A stretch of DNA of 64,000 nt from Ilyonectria destructans (GCA_020740775.1 JAHEWK010000005.1:992001-1056000), one strand, 5' to 3'; counted from the stretch's first letter, positions 1-11,748 are shown. Notes: generated by a model not told the origin, from the letters alone. Numbers and translations are program-made.

Positions 1-971
1 GGGGGCTCACGCCTAACACACTCAATATTTCCTACTTGAACTTGAGCTTTGATTGCACCTAATAGATAGATTAAGAGAATTATGTTAGAGGACGGGATTG
101 CCGGTGATGGCCATAACGTAAGGTATGAATCCAACTAGAGGCTGCCAACCTGGAACGAAAACCCATACCTGAAGGCGACTGAGTTCGTCAGCAAGCTTCA
201 CCGGAGGAGTCATGGATGTTGACCGCGTCTTCAGGGTAAGAGATGGGGTGAAGAATAATATTACTTTTGTCGTTTCTGGATATCTAGAATGGAGTAAAGT
301 GAAATCCACACAAGCTTGGGCTATGGACTAAAGAGGAAGATAAATGCAGCTTGAAGGTGACCTTCTGCTGCTCCTTGACGTGACTTGTTTACTCGCCTCG
401 GTCGTGGAATGCTTACCATCGAGATCTGCCTCAAAATCTGCCCCGGCGGATCGGTGGCGGTGTGCGCCAGGGGCAATGGCCGGGAACTTGGTTTTAGTGG
501 GTGCTCAGCCTAAACTTCCGGCGGCCTCAGCGGGGATGGTAATTACAGGGCACACGCACTGGAACTCGCTATGGCGTATCGGGCTACAGGGGACGCCACG
601 GGTGCTTAAGCCGATACAGTAAGCTCCGTGGGCTGGGTCGCTCTCCGTGGCTCGGCGGCGGTGCCTTGAATCTCAGGGCAGTCAACTTTGGTACGTACAA
701 CAGCTCAGCTTCTACATCTAAGCGCATAGAGTCACTCGGCCAGCATCAACGGCCTGAGTCACTAGCGAAGGCGGTACAAAGCCGTCCCGTGTTAGTGGAA
801 ATGAGAGTTTGCAGCAGGAGCAATGGCTTCGTCCATGGCTATAAAGATGACACTTCTCCCATGCTTTGCTCATACCTCGATACATGACAAGCTGAGTTGT
901 GCCTGCCTGCCTCTGAAGCATTGTAGGTCGTGAGTTGATGCGAATTCACCAACTTCACGACACAGCCCATC
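1..971. other. Intergenic, no gene recognised
   Basis: Only short open frames occur here (the longest about 90 codons) and none resembles a known family. The last 50 bases are the leader of the vWA/RBR gene that starts at 972. I see no tRNA, 5S rRNA or repeat. Confidence 0.5.
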
Positions 972-3900
972 ATGGTTCGCACCAAGGGCCCGCACGATCT
1001 TCTGATCGTCCTCGATGCGACGGCCTCTATGGGCGAATTCGTCCTCGCCCTCAACAAGTCCCTCCCTGAAATCATCAGCCTGTCCGCCCTGACAGCCTGC
1101 TTCGAGCGTATCGGCGTTGTCACATACCGCGACTACTGTGGCGGCCGCCTCACCGAATGGTCCGGATGGTGCTCTCCTTCCGGGGCGGTCTCCGGCCCGG
1201 ATATTGTCAGCCAGGAGACTGTTCTCGACATGGCCCGCCGCATCCTGCCTGACTGTGGAGGTGACTGGCCAGAGGCTACCAAGACGGGCCTCGCTCTCGC
1301 GTATGAGAAAATGCGAGCGGATGCCACGACCATCATGCTCCTGTACACGGACGCCCCTCCGCATTTCAAGGCCACCGGTGGCCAGAACTACAACAAGGAG
1401 AAGAAGGCCCTGGCCAAGGAGGACAGCTACAGCGGATACGGCTCCAGCTTCGTCGACTGGGCTTCGGCTGCCATGTCCTTCAAGAACGGCGCCAAGAAGG
1501 GCGTCGTCTTTAGTGTTGTCAGCCACGCAAGCATGACCTCCTTCAGCCCCTACCTGTATCTGTCCACTGTAACGGGAGGAGTGCACTTCACTATCGAACA
1601 GGTGACCTCCAACCTCATTTCCCAGTTGACACTGGGAATTCTACTCACCTGGATGGGAGCTGGCAAGGCAGTTGAAGATGACAACTTGCAGGTTGGCGAA
1701 CATAGATGGTACCGCATCCAGACCGACATTGGACAGGGCCAGTTGGAGACCGACCGTCTCCTCAACCGGTATTTCGTCATGGGCAACTGCGGCCCCTCCC
1801 TCACGGAAACGTCGCAGAACATTGAACAGCGCTCCGTGGCCCTCAAGGATATGCCCGGCGTCCTCAAGGCTCGGGGTCCTAGTGTTAAGAACTTTGCCAA
1901 GCGATATGTCGAGGATGACGGCTACAAGAAGCTTGCCGTTGACCAGCTTCGGCGCATCATTAACTCCAACGTCTCGGCCGTCTCTGTCAACCCTATTTTC
2001 GGCACTCTATGGAGGACCGTCTGCAACGACCGCAACAACGAGGCACGCGATGGTCTGATCACAGCCTTTGGCCTCGAGGTCGACCGTATCTCTGATGCTA
2101 CCGAGAAGGCCCGGATGAAGGCCTGGCTTGAAGAGTCTTACAACTACAAGGCAGAGATCCAGGCGGCCATTGAGAAAGTTCCTGCGGAGGAGCGTTTCCC
2201 CGTCGTGTACTTGGACCCAACTGCGGATTTCAAGGCTGCACCAGGTCAGGATGGGGAGGAAGAGGACGCCGAAAACCGCCCCCTGAACAAGTTCACACGA
2301 GGCGAGCTTCTGGAGATTGGCAGGTCGTGCGACTACCGGATCCTGCGAAGGTTGGGCAAGGTCTTGACCCGTCTCACCTACGTCGAGAAGCCGGAAGACC
2401 TGCCGGCCCACATCAAGGCCGCCAGCGCAGACCAGGTCCCCCAGATTCCTATGGCGTTGGCGGACCCCAAGCACAAGCGCCAGTTCTGGAAGATCCTCCT
2501 CCATGCCGTCCTTCCCGGTACAATGGTCACGGCTCGCCCGGCCGCTGTGCTTGCGGCTCTTGCCTTGCGAATGGGAATCGTCCCCTTGCGTGATGTGGCT
2601 GACCAGGAGCTCCTGTCGTTCCGCGACCGCTGGAACACCATCGATATTCCTGAAACATGGAACATTGGATGTCTGGGGCTGCTTCTTGACGCGGACAGTG
2701 ACTTTGAGAAGCGGGTTGACCAGTCCATCACCAAGCGTCAGACTCCCGAGTCTAGCATCTTGAAGACTGAGGATCGCAAGTTGTTCAAGACGCTAGTGGA
2801 TTACAAGATGCTCGAGGCGAACATGAAGACAACTCTGCAGGCCAAGATCGGCTGGAGCCCTGAGAAGACCAAGGTGGCTCTTGGCCCGGTTGTAGTCTGC
2901 CGGGAGTGCAAGTTCCCCCGATCAGTTACCATCATGAGCGCCGGTGGAGTCTGTGGTATCTGCAAGGTTCAGCGAAACTGCCAGTGCAATGCGTGTACAA
3001 AGTCGGAGGACCATGAAGACCGTCTGAAGAAGAACGTCTCTGCTGAACACACCGAAAAGTCCATGGGCTACTGGGTAGAGTGTAACCGGGCGCAGTGCCG
3101 AGCGCAGTATGTTGTTTACAACCCAGATGCCCTGCGAGTTCGAGCCAAGTGCTTCTACTGTCGACACAACGATGGGAACGGACCAATGGGGCCGGCCCCA
3201 GTCGTCGAGTGTTCCAAGTGTCTGAACAGAGTACTCTGGCCTAAGGAGTATCGCCCCAAGAACATGGACCTTGCTGCATTTGAGTGTTCCGCGTGTGCAA
3301 CCGACGTCGTCACCATCATTACGCATGAGACAACTGCCGAGAACCTGACCAAGGAGAATGGATCGGACTGGGTCCTGAAGAATGGCGATGGGGCGATTGC
3401 CGCAGTTTTCAATGGACGTTCTCTGTTCTACACAGCCTCGCATTGCGACCTGGCCAACCTCCCGGACAAGGTGGAGATTCTCCCCGCTGATGACAACTCT
3501 ACCCTCACTATTGCCGGTAAGCTGGTCCGGAACCAGCCGGAAGTCAGAGAGTCTCTGCAGCGATGGGTCGTCGCCCGACGGACCGAGGCCGGTGTTTGCA
3601 GCCTCTGCTTCTCCAACGTGCGCAAGGCAGACCTCCGTCAGGCTTGTGGCCGCTCTGGCTGTCACCAGCTGATCTGCAACGGATGTGTGAAGGACTGGTA
3701 CGGACTCAACGCCCGCGGACGCATCATCAATGTTGCAGCTCTTTCATGTGCGTTCTGCCGCCGACATCCCGCCCCCAAGACCGTCGCACCCTTCGGCCTC
3801 GCGAACGTGGGAGACCTGCGGAAGGCTGTTGAGGAGGCAGGATCATGGGTGTACGCCTGGTGCGACAAGTGCGGCTTTGCCAAGCAGTATGTCGAGCGAG

Positions 3901-4190
3901 CATGTGCCGCAGGGGCGCCTCCCGAGCTGGTAGGCTGGACATGCGATCAGTGCGAGGTGGCAGATGCGGCTCGTGCGATTGTCACCAAGTCTTGCCCTGG
4001 GTGTACTGCCACAACGCAGAAGGTTAGAGGATGTGACCACATCACTTGCCCCTGTGGAGTGCATTGGTGCTATGCCTGCGGTGAGAATGTCGGCCATAAC
4101 GACATCTACAAGCACATGGCGCAGGAGCATGCTGGGTTGTATACGGAGGTGGAAGATGATGAGGATGGATGGGTGCACAATGACGATTGA
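972..4190 (+). CDS. vWA-domain protein with C-terminal RBR-like zinc region, putative E3 ubiquitin ligase
   Basis: Intronless frame of 1072 residues. The N-terminus (about 10-210) is a von Willebrand A fold with a MIDAS-type DATAS motif (DxTxS), which binds a metal and usually a protein partner. The middle (about 210-630) has no domain I recognise. From about 640 to the end there are many paired cysteines (CREC, CGIC, CFYC, CSKC, CSAC, CSLC, CDKC, CDQC). They finish in a segment CPGC...RGCDHITC...WCYACG that matches the RING2/Rcat part of RING-between-RING ligases, where the Cys in GCxHxxC (here Cys1021) carries the ubiquitin thioester. The vWA plus Rcat reading is from the sequence; ligase activity is inferred from the family. 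The C-terminus is acidic (EVEDDEDG). It lies alone, with no operon-like neighbour. Confidence 0.85.
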   Translation: MVRTKGPHDLLIVLDATASMGEFVLALNKSLPEIISLSALTACFERIGVVTYRDYCGGRLTEWSGWCSPSGAVSGPDIVSQETVLDMARRILPDCGGDWPEATKTGLALAYEKMRADATTIMLLYTDAPPHFKATGGQNYNKEKKALAKEDSYSGYGSSFVDWASAAMSFKNGAKKGVVFSVVSHASMTSFSPYLYLSTVTGGVHFTIEQVTSNLISQLTLGILLTWMGAGKAVEDDNLQVGEHRWYRIQTDIGQGQLETDRLLNRYFVMGNCGPSLTETSQNIEQRSVALKDMPGVLKARGPSVKNFAKRYVEDDGYKKLAVDQLRRIINSNVSAVSVNPIFGTLWRTVCNDRNNEARDGLITAFGLEVDRISDATEKARMKAWLEESYNYKAEIQAAIEKVPAEERFPVVYLDPTADFKAAPGQDGEEEDAENRPLNKFTRGELLEIGRSCDYRILRRLGKVLTRLTYVEKPEDLPAHIKAASADQVPQIPMALADPKHKRQFWKILLHAVLPGTMVTARPAAVLAALALRMGIVPLRDVADQELLSFRDRWNTIDIPETWNIGCLGLLLDADSDFEKRVDQSITKRQTPESSILKTEDRKLFKTLVDYKMLEANMKTTLQAKIGWSPEKTKVALGPVVVCRECKFPRSVTIMSAGGVCGICKVQRNCQCNACTKSEDHEDRLKKNVSAEHTEKSMGYWVECNRAQCRAQYVVYNPDALRVRAKCFYCRHNDGNGPMGPAPVVECSKCLNRVLWPKEYRPKNMDLAAFECSACATDVVTIITHETTAENLTKENGSDWVLKNGDGAIAAVFNGRSLFYTASHCDLANLPDKVEILPADDNSTLTIAGKLVRNQPEVRESLQRWVVARRTEAGVCSLCFSNVRKADLRQACGRSGCHQLICNGCVKDWYGLNARGRIINVAALSCAFCRRHPAPKTVAPFGLANVGDLRKAVEEAGSWVYAWCDKCGFAKQYVERACAAGAPPELVGWTCDQCEVADAARAIVTKSCPGCTATTQKVRGCDHITCPCGVHWCYACGENVGHNDIYKHMAQEHAGLYTEVEDDEDGWVHNDD

Positions 4191-4779
4191 GCCACTTGAT
4201 ATGAGATGAGATACCACTGTCTTTTATTCTGTAATTGTTGCGAGCGGCAGCTTTTCATTATTCCTTTGATAGCCATGACAATCCTTTATGATAATTATGT
4301 GATCCTAGCTCCCATTGCTTGCATTAATGTGAAGTTCCTACATAAGTGTAGATGCTTTGGCGATGGTTTGTGAATTGCCTATTTCGGTAATTTGACGGCG
4401 AGTGGAGTAGGGAGGCCGGGACATCCGCAGCCCGAGGTTTCAGGTACTCCGTCCAGGCAGTCGAATAAAAGGGTACTCTGCAATGATTCCAAAGGTACTA
4501 TAAACGGATGCCTGGGCACTAAGTCGCGGTCAGCAGAGTGATCTCTCATTCGTGTTGTACAGGGGCCAACAGGATACGGCGGTGGCGCAGTATCACCAGA
4601 TTGACGGCGCTTACCTAATCCTCTGACGCGGTTCCTTCAAGAGGAAGCGGTTTCAGCTCGACGTGACCTCACTCCTTTCTCCCTTCATCCCATCTATGGC
4701 TCATCAAACATAATCATACCAGACTTCTTGTTATCAATAAACATACGGACAAGTCATCCTTTGACTAGCACAACCCACC
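4191..4779. other. Intergenic between two plus-strand genes
   Basis: It holds the 3' end of the vWA/RBR gene and the promoter of the LysM gene. The last 100 bases are pyrimidine-rich and end in a favourable start context (CACCATG). No other feature is seen. Confidence 0.5.
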
Positions 4780-5340
4780 ATGTCTCGATTCTCGCGATAC
4801 GACACCGACGAGGAGCGTCTGCCCGAGGGCATGTCTCGTGTCGGCTACGACGCCGACACACAGGTCTACACGTTCCGTGACGCCGATGGCAGCTACTGGG
4901 AGAGTGCTCCCGGATGCCAGTACGGCCAGCTGACCAAGGTGAGCGACGGGGACGGCGATCACGACGACGAGGACACCGCCCCGTTCCTCGCGCCCGCCCA
5001 GCACGCCACCAGCAAGCTGTCCTGGAGAACCGAGATGCGGCCGCTGCTCAACTTTGGCGTCCTGATCGGTCTCTTCCTGATTTTCATATTCTGGTTCTTG
5101 CATTGGAGCGCCAGGTCCTCGTCCGGCACGCCCGCGCCGACGTGTACGGACGGCACTACGAGCTACACCATCCAAGATGGTGACACTTGCTGGGACATTG
5201 CCAACAAGCATGGCCTGAGTGTTGATGACCTCCTCAAGACCAACATCGGGCTGGACTGCAAAGCCCTCGATGTCAAGTCTATTATTTGCCTGCCGACCCC
5301 TCCCTCGAACGACGACGTCGCCGTGGAGCCTGCCGTCTAA
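4780..5340 (+). CDS. Single-pass membrane protein with one LysM domain
   Basis: A 186-residue intronless frame. Residues 1-89 are acidic and hydrophilic with no signal peptide. Residues 90-109 are one strong membrane segment (LLNFGVLIGLFLIFIFWF...). Residues 128-171 form a LysM domain (YTIQDGDTCWDIA, then a conserved N-x-x-L-x-C and CLP), with cysteines like those of fungal LysM proteins. LysM binds N-acetylglucosamine polymers such as chitin. With the LysM domain after the anchor, a type II topology (N-terminus in the cytosol, LysM outside) is inferred. This differs from secreted LysM effectors, which begin with a signal peptide; this one would stay on a membrane. The start at 4780 has a good context and no in-frame ATG lies closer upstream. 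Confidence 0.85.
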   Translation: MSRFSRYDTDEERLPEGMSRVGYDADTQVYTFRDADGSYWESAPGCQYGQLTKVSDGDGDHDDEDTAPFLAPAQHATSKLSWRTEMRPLLNFGVLIGLFLIFIFWFLHWSARSSSGTPAPTCTDGTTSYTIQDGDTCWDIANKHGLSVDDLLKTNIGLDCKALDVKSIICLPTPPSNDDVAVEPAV

Positions 5341-5410
5341 GCTCTATCAGTCCATCTCAGCTACACACGTGTGCGGGCATGCGACCTCGACAACTAGCTC
5401 ACGCAGCACT

Positions 5411-6624
5411 CTATGCTTTCAAATACCATATCAAAACACTCAACACTGGGACTAGGACTACCAGCGTCGTCATGGCGCTGGATGCAAAGGCCTGGTAGAT
5501 GTGATCATACGTCGTCTTCATGAACTGCTTTGGATCATTTTCGCGCGGATACGGAACGTCCGGCACGGGTTTCCCGAGGAAGGGACAGATTGTGTCCCAC
5601 GATAGACCGTCTTCGAGTCGAACAACCAACAACCGGTCGGACGGAACCAGCTCAACTGCCTTGGCGTTACTGGTGCGGTTTAGTTTGCGTGGGACAAAGT
5701 TGGGAGGAAAGCTGGTGTTACTCACTGTTCTCGATACAACTGCCTGGCATGCTCTAGACCCTCGCTGTCCTCCGGTGCCCATGGACCCCAAAGCTGAGCA
5801 CAGAGGGCGTCTGCCATGTCTGAAAAGGCAGCTGTCCAGGCGCTGATGTGTCTCAGCTGGACGAGAGGAAAGCGCTTGAGGGCGACGCCGACGGGTTGGA
5901 AGGTGTTCTTGATCGATCGGCACCAGGCGTCCTCGTCTCGGGCCGTGAGGATGAAGAGGGCCTCTGGGTAGGCGGCGACGAGCTCCTCCATGAGGTAGCC
6001 GGGGACGTCGGTGAGAGCCTGGGCAGATTGGAGGAAGCAGTCAGCTGGTTGAATACCTCATAGCTGCCTCTGTCGTCCCTTAATGGGAGATGCGGGCTTG
6101 GGTGATTTACAAGGGCAGACGGACATTATAGTCACCGAGCCATTTATCAAAATCGTGCCGTTCCCAAGGCTCGCCCCGGCCAAACGCCCTGGGCTCGAGA
6201 GCTTCACGAAACATCTTCATGTGGGCAATGCTACCGATGGTATCGGTCATGTGATACGCCTTGTATCCCAGCACTTTGAGTGCCTTCCATAAGCCGACAG
6301 TGCCATTGCTACATGGTTGTGGTTAGTCGTGGACATGATCTGACATGACTGCAGTCTGTTTGATACGCACCGACCGAGACTAAGGACGATGACCTGTTTT
6401 GGAAGCGGGCTTTCTGGTGGAGGCACCGAGTCGACGAATCGCGACATGCCGAGCAGAGGCCGGATGGAGCGGAGCTGGCGGAGCAGCAGAACGGAGTCAA
6501 GTCGGCAATGGCGGAGCAGATCAGCCACTGAAATGGGCACAATGACAACGACGATAATGGAACATGGCAGGATGGCAAAGAGAAGACGGGGACTTTCTCT
6601 ACGGCCCACCGTCTTTAGCCCCAT
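5411..6624 (-). CDS. P-loop sulfotransferase-like membrane protein (Sulfotransfer_4 family)
   Basis: Four exons on the minus strand: 6624-6371, 6308-6125, 6018-5726 and 5669-5411. They join in frame to 329 residues. Exon 1 ends in the nucleotide-binding loop VIVLSLGR, and the loop continues across the intron as NGT; exon 2 reads GLWKALKVLGYKAYHM, a hallmark of this family. Exon 3 contains LTDVPGYLMEEL and LFILTARDEDAW, and exon 4 joins as REHNA. The family resembles PAPS-dependent sulfotransferases; substrates in fungi are mostly unknown. Hydrophobic segments near residues 15-37 and at the C-terminus (TTLVVLVPVLSVLIWYL) suggest membrane attachment at both ends. The second donor (GTCCGT) is non-consensus but gives the conserved junction GDYNALTDVP. 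It is divergent from the importin gene. Confidence 0.82.
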
Positions 6625-7371
6625 GATACCTCGCCAGAGAACTGACTAGGTTTGGTCAAGGGGCACTAAGACGGCCCCGGTCTGTCTGATGACTTCCTTG
6701 GGCGCATCCACCCGCTAGCTGTTGGAGCGGCCATTGAAGTGTGATGGAATCAGCAGCCGTGGGGTCGACTGGGTGATGGTGTTGCATTCTGATACCAGGT
6801 CTTCTTTTGGTCGTGGTGGAGGACGTGGATGGATTCACCGGCTCAGACCCGGGCGTTGAAGCCATCACGAGAAAAGCCCATCTACGTCTTCGTCCCTTTC
6901 TCCCGCTTCCTGATTCGACTGAAACACACCCAACCACAGCTCTTGGACGCCGTGCTTCCATCCAGTCCATCTCGATTGGGCGGTGAAGACAGCTGGCGTG
7001 CATCCTCACCAGTCAGGATGCATCGGCCTCACGTTGACCCGCCGATAATGGACGCAAAAGACGCGACCTAATAACAACCCCCGCGCTAAGAGGGGTAGGA
7101 GAAAATCGGGAAACGAGGGGCAATCAGACGCTGGAGATTTGGCCGCTCGCTGCCTGAAAGCTCAGCGCCCAGGTACGTAAGGCCGTCGTCGTGGTGCCTG
7201 GCTCTCTCTCCCAGGCGACCGCCCGAAGTGGGAAGCGGGGCAGCTCCGTCTTTTTTTTTTTTTTTTTTCTTCCTCATTTATTTTCGGGCGCGGGTCTCCT
7301 ACGCGAAACCCTTCCTTCTCCTTCATCATCTTTTTTTGTCGTGTCGTTGCAAACAACACCCGGCATTAATC
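6625..7371. promoter_or_regulatory. Shared divergent promoter region with an 18-T tract
   Basis: This interval separates the start codons of the sulfotransferase-like gene (minus) and the importin gene (plus). It includes an uninterrupted T18 at 7251-7268 followed by CT-rich sequence, as is common upstream of highly expressed housekeeping genes in moulds. No separate gene is seen. That it works as a bidirectional promoter is inferred from position. Confidence 0.45.
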
Positions 7372-10300
7372 ATGGACAAGGAAAAGCTCGCCCAGCTGCT
7401 CCAGGGGAGTCAAGTCCGTAAGTGTTTTCTCATTCCTGCTGCTCTTCTTCTCTCGCTGCCCGGCGGCGTCGGCGTCAGATTCGCGTCGTTGGATACCCCT
7501 CAGAAGAGAAAGCTCTGCTTTTGTTGTTGATGAACCTCTGCTAACCATCTCCCGCTGCAGCCAACACGGAGCAGGTCAAGGCCGTCACCGCCGAGCTCCA
7601 GAAGAACTTCTACTCGCAGCCGGAGTCGCTCCTGGCGCTCGTCGAGATCTCCCTGACCCACGGTGACCAAGGCGTCCGACAGCTCGCCTCGGTTCAGGCC
7701 CTGCGCCTCGTCCCCAAGTACTGGGAGAAGACCCCCGCGGACCAGCGCCAGCTCGCCCGAACCCACCTGCTCGATGGCGCCCTGAAGGAGTCGTCCGGCG
7801 CCGTCCGCCACTCGCTGGCCCGTCTTGTCGCCGGTATCGTCAGCTCCGACATGGAGCAGGGCGAGGGCGAGGACTTCCTCAAGCAGCTGCTGCCCCTCAA
7901 CAACAGCGACAATGTCGTTGCCCGCGAGGTCGGCTCCTTCCTGCTGTACGCCATGCTCGAGGAGGATCCCACTCACTTCAGCGACCACACCCACCAGCTC
8001 CTCGAGCTGTTCCAGGCCCGCATTGAGGATCCCCAGAGCAAGGAGGTCCGCATCAACATCGTTCGCGCTATTGGTGCCATCCTCATGATCGTTGAGCCCG
8101 AGGAGGACCCCCAGGCCCTCAAGGCCATGCAGAGCTTCGTGCCCAGCCTCGTCAACATCCTCAAGGCTACCGTCGAGGCGGAGGATGAGGAGAGCTACAA
8201 GATCGTCTTTGAGGTCTTCCACTCCTTCATCGCCTACGACTCTTCCCTCCTCGCCCTCCACCTGCGCGACCTCCTCCAGTTCATGATTGAGCTGGCCGCC
8301 AACACCAACGCCGAGGATGATGCCCGAACCCAGGCCCTCGCCTTCCTCATCCAGTGCGTCCGCTACCGCCGCATGAAGATCCAGGCCATGAAGGACATGG
8401 CTGCCCAGCTCATGGTCAAGGCCATGCAGATCGTCACCGAGCTTGACTCTGAGGACGAGGAGGACATGTCTCCCGCCCGCACTGCCATCAGTCTCATTGA
8501 CACTCTTGCCAACGAGCTTCCCCCCCGCCAAGTCATCATCCCTCTCCTCGAGCAGTTCCCCAGCTTTGCTGCCCACCAGAACCCTCAGTTCCGTATGGCC
8601 GCCATGCTTGCTCTTGGTAACGCCGCCGAGGGTGCTCCCGACTTCATCTCCACCCAGCTCCAGCCCATCCTGCCCACCATCATCAACCTGCTCTGCGACA
8701 GCGAGACTCAGGTCCGACACGCTTCCCTTGTCGGTCTGATCCACCTCGCCGAGGAGATGGCCGATGAGATGGCCTCTCACCACGAGCAGATCATCTCTGC
8801 TGTCCTCAAGAACCTCGAGGCTGCCTCCACTGCCGGCTCCGACAAGAAGAACGTCAGCATCATCCGCTGTGCTTGTGGTGCCCTCGACACCTTCGGTGAT
8901 GGCATCGACACCAAGATCATGGCCCAGTACGGCCCTAGCCTGATTGGCCCCATGGTCCGCCTCCTTGACCACGAGGACTTCGGTGTCAAGGCTGCTGCCG
9001 CTTCTGCTATTGGTGCCATTGCCTCCTCCATGGAGAAGAGCTTCGAGCCTTTCTTCAAGGACGTCATGACCTCTCTTGGCAAGTTCGTCAGCCTCAAGGA
9101 GAACGACGAGGCCATGGACCTCCGAAGCTCCACCTGCGACAGTCTCGGCCGCATCGCTACCGCTGTTGGCCCTGAGGCTTTCCAGCCCTACGTCATGGAC
9201 CTCATGGCCGCCAGCGAGGAGGCTCTCCACCTCGACAACCCCCGTCTCAAGGAAACCAGCTTCATCCTGTGGTCCAACCTGTCCAAGGTCTACCACGAGC
9301 AGTTCGATCACTTCCTTTCTGGAGTCTTTAAGGGTCTCTTTGACTCCCTTGAGCTCGAGGAGGAGGAGATTGAGATCCCTGGTATCGATGCCAGCCAGCT
9401 CGGCGAGGGTGCCATCGTTGTCGGTGGAAAGCGCGTCACCGTCAAGGCCCCTGACAATGATACCGACCTGACCATTGCCACTGGTGGTGATGATGAGTGG
9501 GATGACATGGAGGACATTGACGATCTCGATGACCTCGGTGCCGTTACTGCTGTTGCTCTCGAGCAGGAGATTGCTCTCGATGTCCTCGGTGATGTCATCT
9601 CTAACTCGTGCAACAGCGCCAACTTGGAGACCTACGTCGAACAGACCATCGCCAAGGTTTCTCCCTTTGCGGAGCACACCTACGAGGGCTGCCGAAAGAC
9701 TGCCATCTCCACTCTCTGGCGCACCTACGCCCGTGTCTTCCAGGTCTGGGAGGAGGGCGCTGGCGTCAAGTGGGAGCCCGGCATGCCTCCCAAGCACACT
9801 CCCCCTGCCTCTCTCATCACTATGGGTCAGGCTCTCCAGGCTGCTACCATGGGCATCTGGGCTGATGACAGCGAACGGTCAGTTTACCCCTTTTCTTTTC
9901 CTTCCTGCCAAAATGATGAACACTTCGCGTACACCCAGCTCACTCAGACGCACTTTGCGGTTGCTGAGAACACGTTTGATCTACTTCTGATTCCATTGGC
10001 ATCTTCATCTTCAATTGTCTTGCATTCTGTCGAAGCTTGATGCTAACTATTCAATAGCTCCGTCATCACTGATATCAACCGCAACGTTGCTGCCACCCTG
10101 AAGGCCTGTGGTCCCGCTGTTCTGGTCGCCAAGGACGGTATGCTGCAAGAGGTTGTGTCGGTCGTGAGTCTTATCATTACCCGATCGCACCCCTGCCAGC
10201 AGGACCTTGGAGACGAGGAGGAGGAGCAGGAGGTCGACGCTGGCTCGTCCGAGTACGACTGGCTCGTCATCGACACCGCTCTTGACGTTGTCGTTGGCCT

Positions 10301-10997
10301 TGCCGCCTCTCTCGGCACCGCTTTCGGCGAGCTCTGGAAGATCTTCGAGAAGCCCATCCTTAGACTGGCCAGCTCTACCGAGGACCTCCACCGCTCCACT
10401 GCCGTCGGCACCATTGCCGAGATCACCAAGTACACTGGCGAGGCTGTCACTCCCTTCACCGAGTCGCTTGGCCAAGCTCTTGTCCGCCGTCTTGGCGACC
10501 CCGACCCTCTCGCCAAGTCCAACGCTGCCTACGCCATTGGTCTTGTCGTCCTGAACTCTGCCGACACTGCCAAGACCTTCCCCATGTACCCGGTTCTCTG
10601 GGAGAAGCTTGAGCCTCTCCTAACTGTCAACGAGATGCGCATGACTGACAACGTTGCCGGATCTCTGTGCCGCATGATGACCAAGAACCCCGACAACGGC
10701 TTCGTTGCCCAGGCCCTGCCTGCTGTGGTCAACGTCCTGCCTCTGTCCGAGGACTTTGAGGAGAATGCACCCATCTACCAGTGCATCTACAAGCTCTACG
10801 AGAACTCGAACCCTACCGTTGAGCAGCTGACTCCCCAGCTGATGAGCGTTTTCGAGAAGGTCCTCAGCCCCCCTGAGGAGCAGCTCGAGCAAGATACCCG
10901 CGAGATCCTGCAGCGCACGGTGCAGGTCTTGTACAAGGCTAAGCCTGAGCTCCTGGCCAACAACCCCGGCCTCTTGAAGCTGGCTGGCGTCCAGTAA
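7372..10997 (+). CDS. KAP123: Importin subunit beta-4 (Kap123-type karyopherin)
   Basis: Three exons (7372-7417, 7561-9877, 10058-10997) give 1100 residues, close to the roughly 1110 of yeast Kap123. The N-terminus (MDKEKLAQLLQGSQ, then AVTAELQKNFYSQPESLL and QLASVQALRLVPKYW) matches the Kap123 importin-beta N-terminal repeat. The rest is a run of HEAT repeats with long acidic stretches between them (EEEEIEIPG, DDEWDDMEDIDDLDD, GDEEEEQEVD). Kap123 carries ribosomal proteins and histones H3/H4 into the nucleus with RanGTP. Intron 1 (GTAAGT...CTGCAG) and intron 2 (GTCAGT...CAATAG) keep the frame. Reading through intron 2 would add an unrelated stretch and a stop. Codon use is strongly C-ending, typical of a highly expressed housekeeping gene. 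Confidence 0.95.
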
Positions 10998-11748
10998 AAG
11001 ACAGGCGCGGTGATGAGAATTAAAAAGGATATACGACGCGCGTCGACCGTGATGAAGACGGAACGCGAGGCCATGAATGATGACGATGTTTACGCACATA
11101 TGACGGGTGCATGATAGAGTATATAACGCTTGGGAGGTCTTGTCTAGATACCAAAGACCTGAGACCGGGAGACCAAAGAGTCTGGGACGGTCTGGGACGG
11201 AACGGGACTGTTAGCGTTGTGGAATTTTCTCACATGATGAGAGTACTGGGAACGAATGGAATAGACCCATTGGAGTACCATTCAAACATATTTGCCACCA
11301 TGATGTGAATGTTCGTTGATGACTGTTGTATTGATTACAAGCAGGCCTGGTTTGACTCACCATCCTGAGGCTGGCTTCGTCGACCTTGCTATGTAAAGTA
11401 TTCTGTTGTTGGTGAGAAGCTCCCACGACTAACTTGACTTGACTTTTAACTGTCTGGAACAGTCATTGAAAACAATCGATGCCCAAAGTGACAAAACTCC
11501 TCCCAAACGTGCAAAGTACTTGAAAACCAAAAGATGAAATCAATTCCCATTCCCAGAATTACCTGGTAATCCGAAACGCCATCGCACCTTTCTATATATA
11601 TGCATGCAACCAGTCCGGTCCCGTCGCGTCCCTCCGGCGCAGCCTTGAAGTTCCGTTCTAGTTTCCAGCTTTCAAGTTGAAAGGACAGAAATATGCAACC
11701 CGCAACAACCAAGGTGTAAAAGTAAAGTAAGGTAAGAATGCAAACGCT
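10998..11748. other. Intergenic between convergent genes
   Basis: The 3' regions of the importin gene (plus) and the TAPT1-like gene (minus) meet here. I see no gene and no repeat in it. Confidence 0.5.

Noticed and set aside
580..660. A 5S rRNA-like word (CTTAAGCC) near 605
   Set aside because: No 5S promoter box order or stem pairing around it.
7500..9797. A 765-codon open frame on the minus strand opposite the importin gene
   Set aside because: It is the antisense shadow of the C-ending codons of Kap123; it encodes low-complexity Gly/Leu/Val/Asp protein with no domain.
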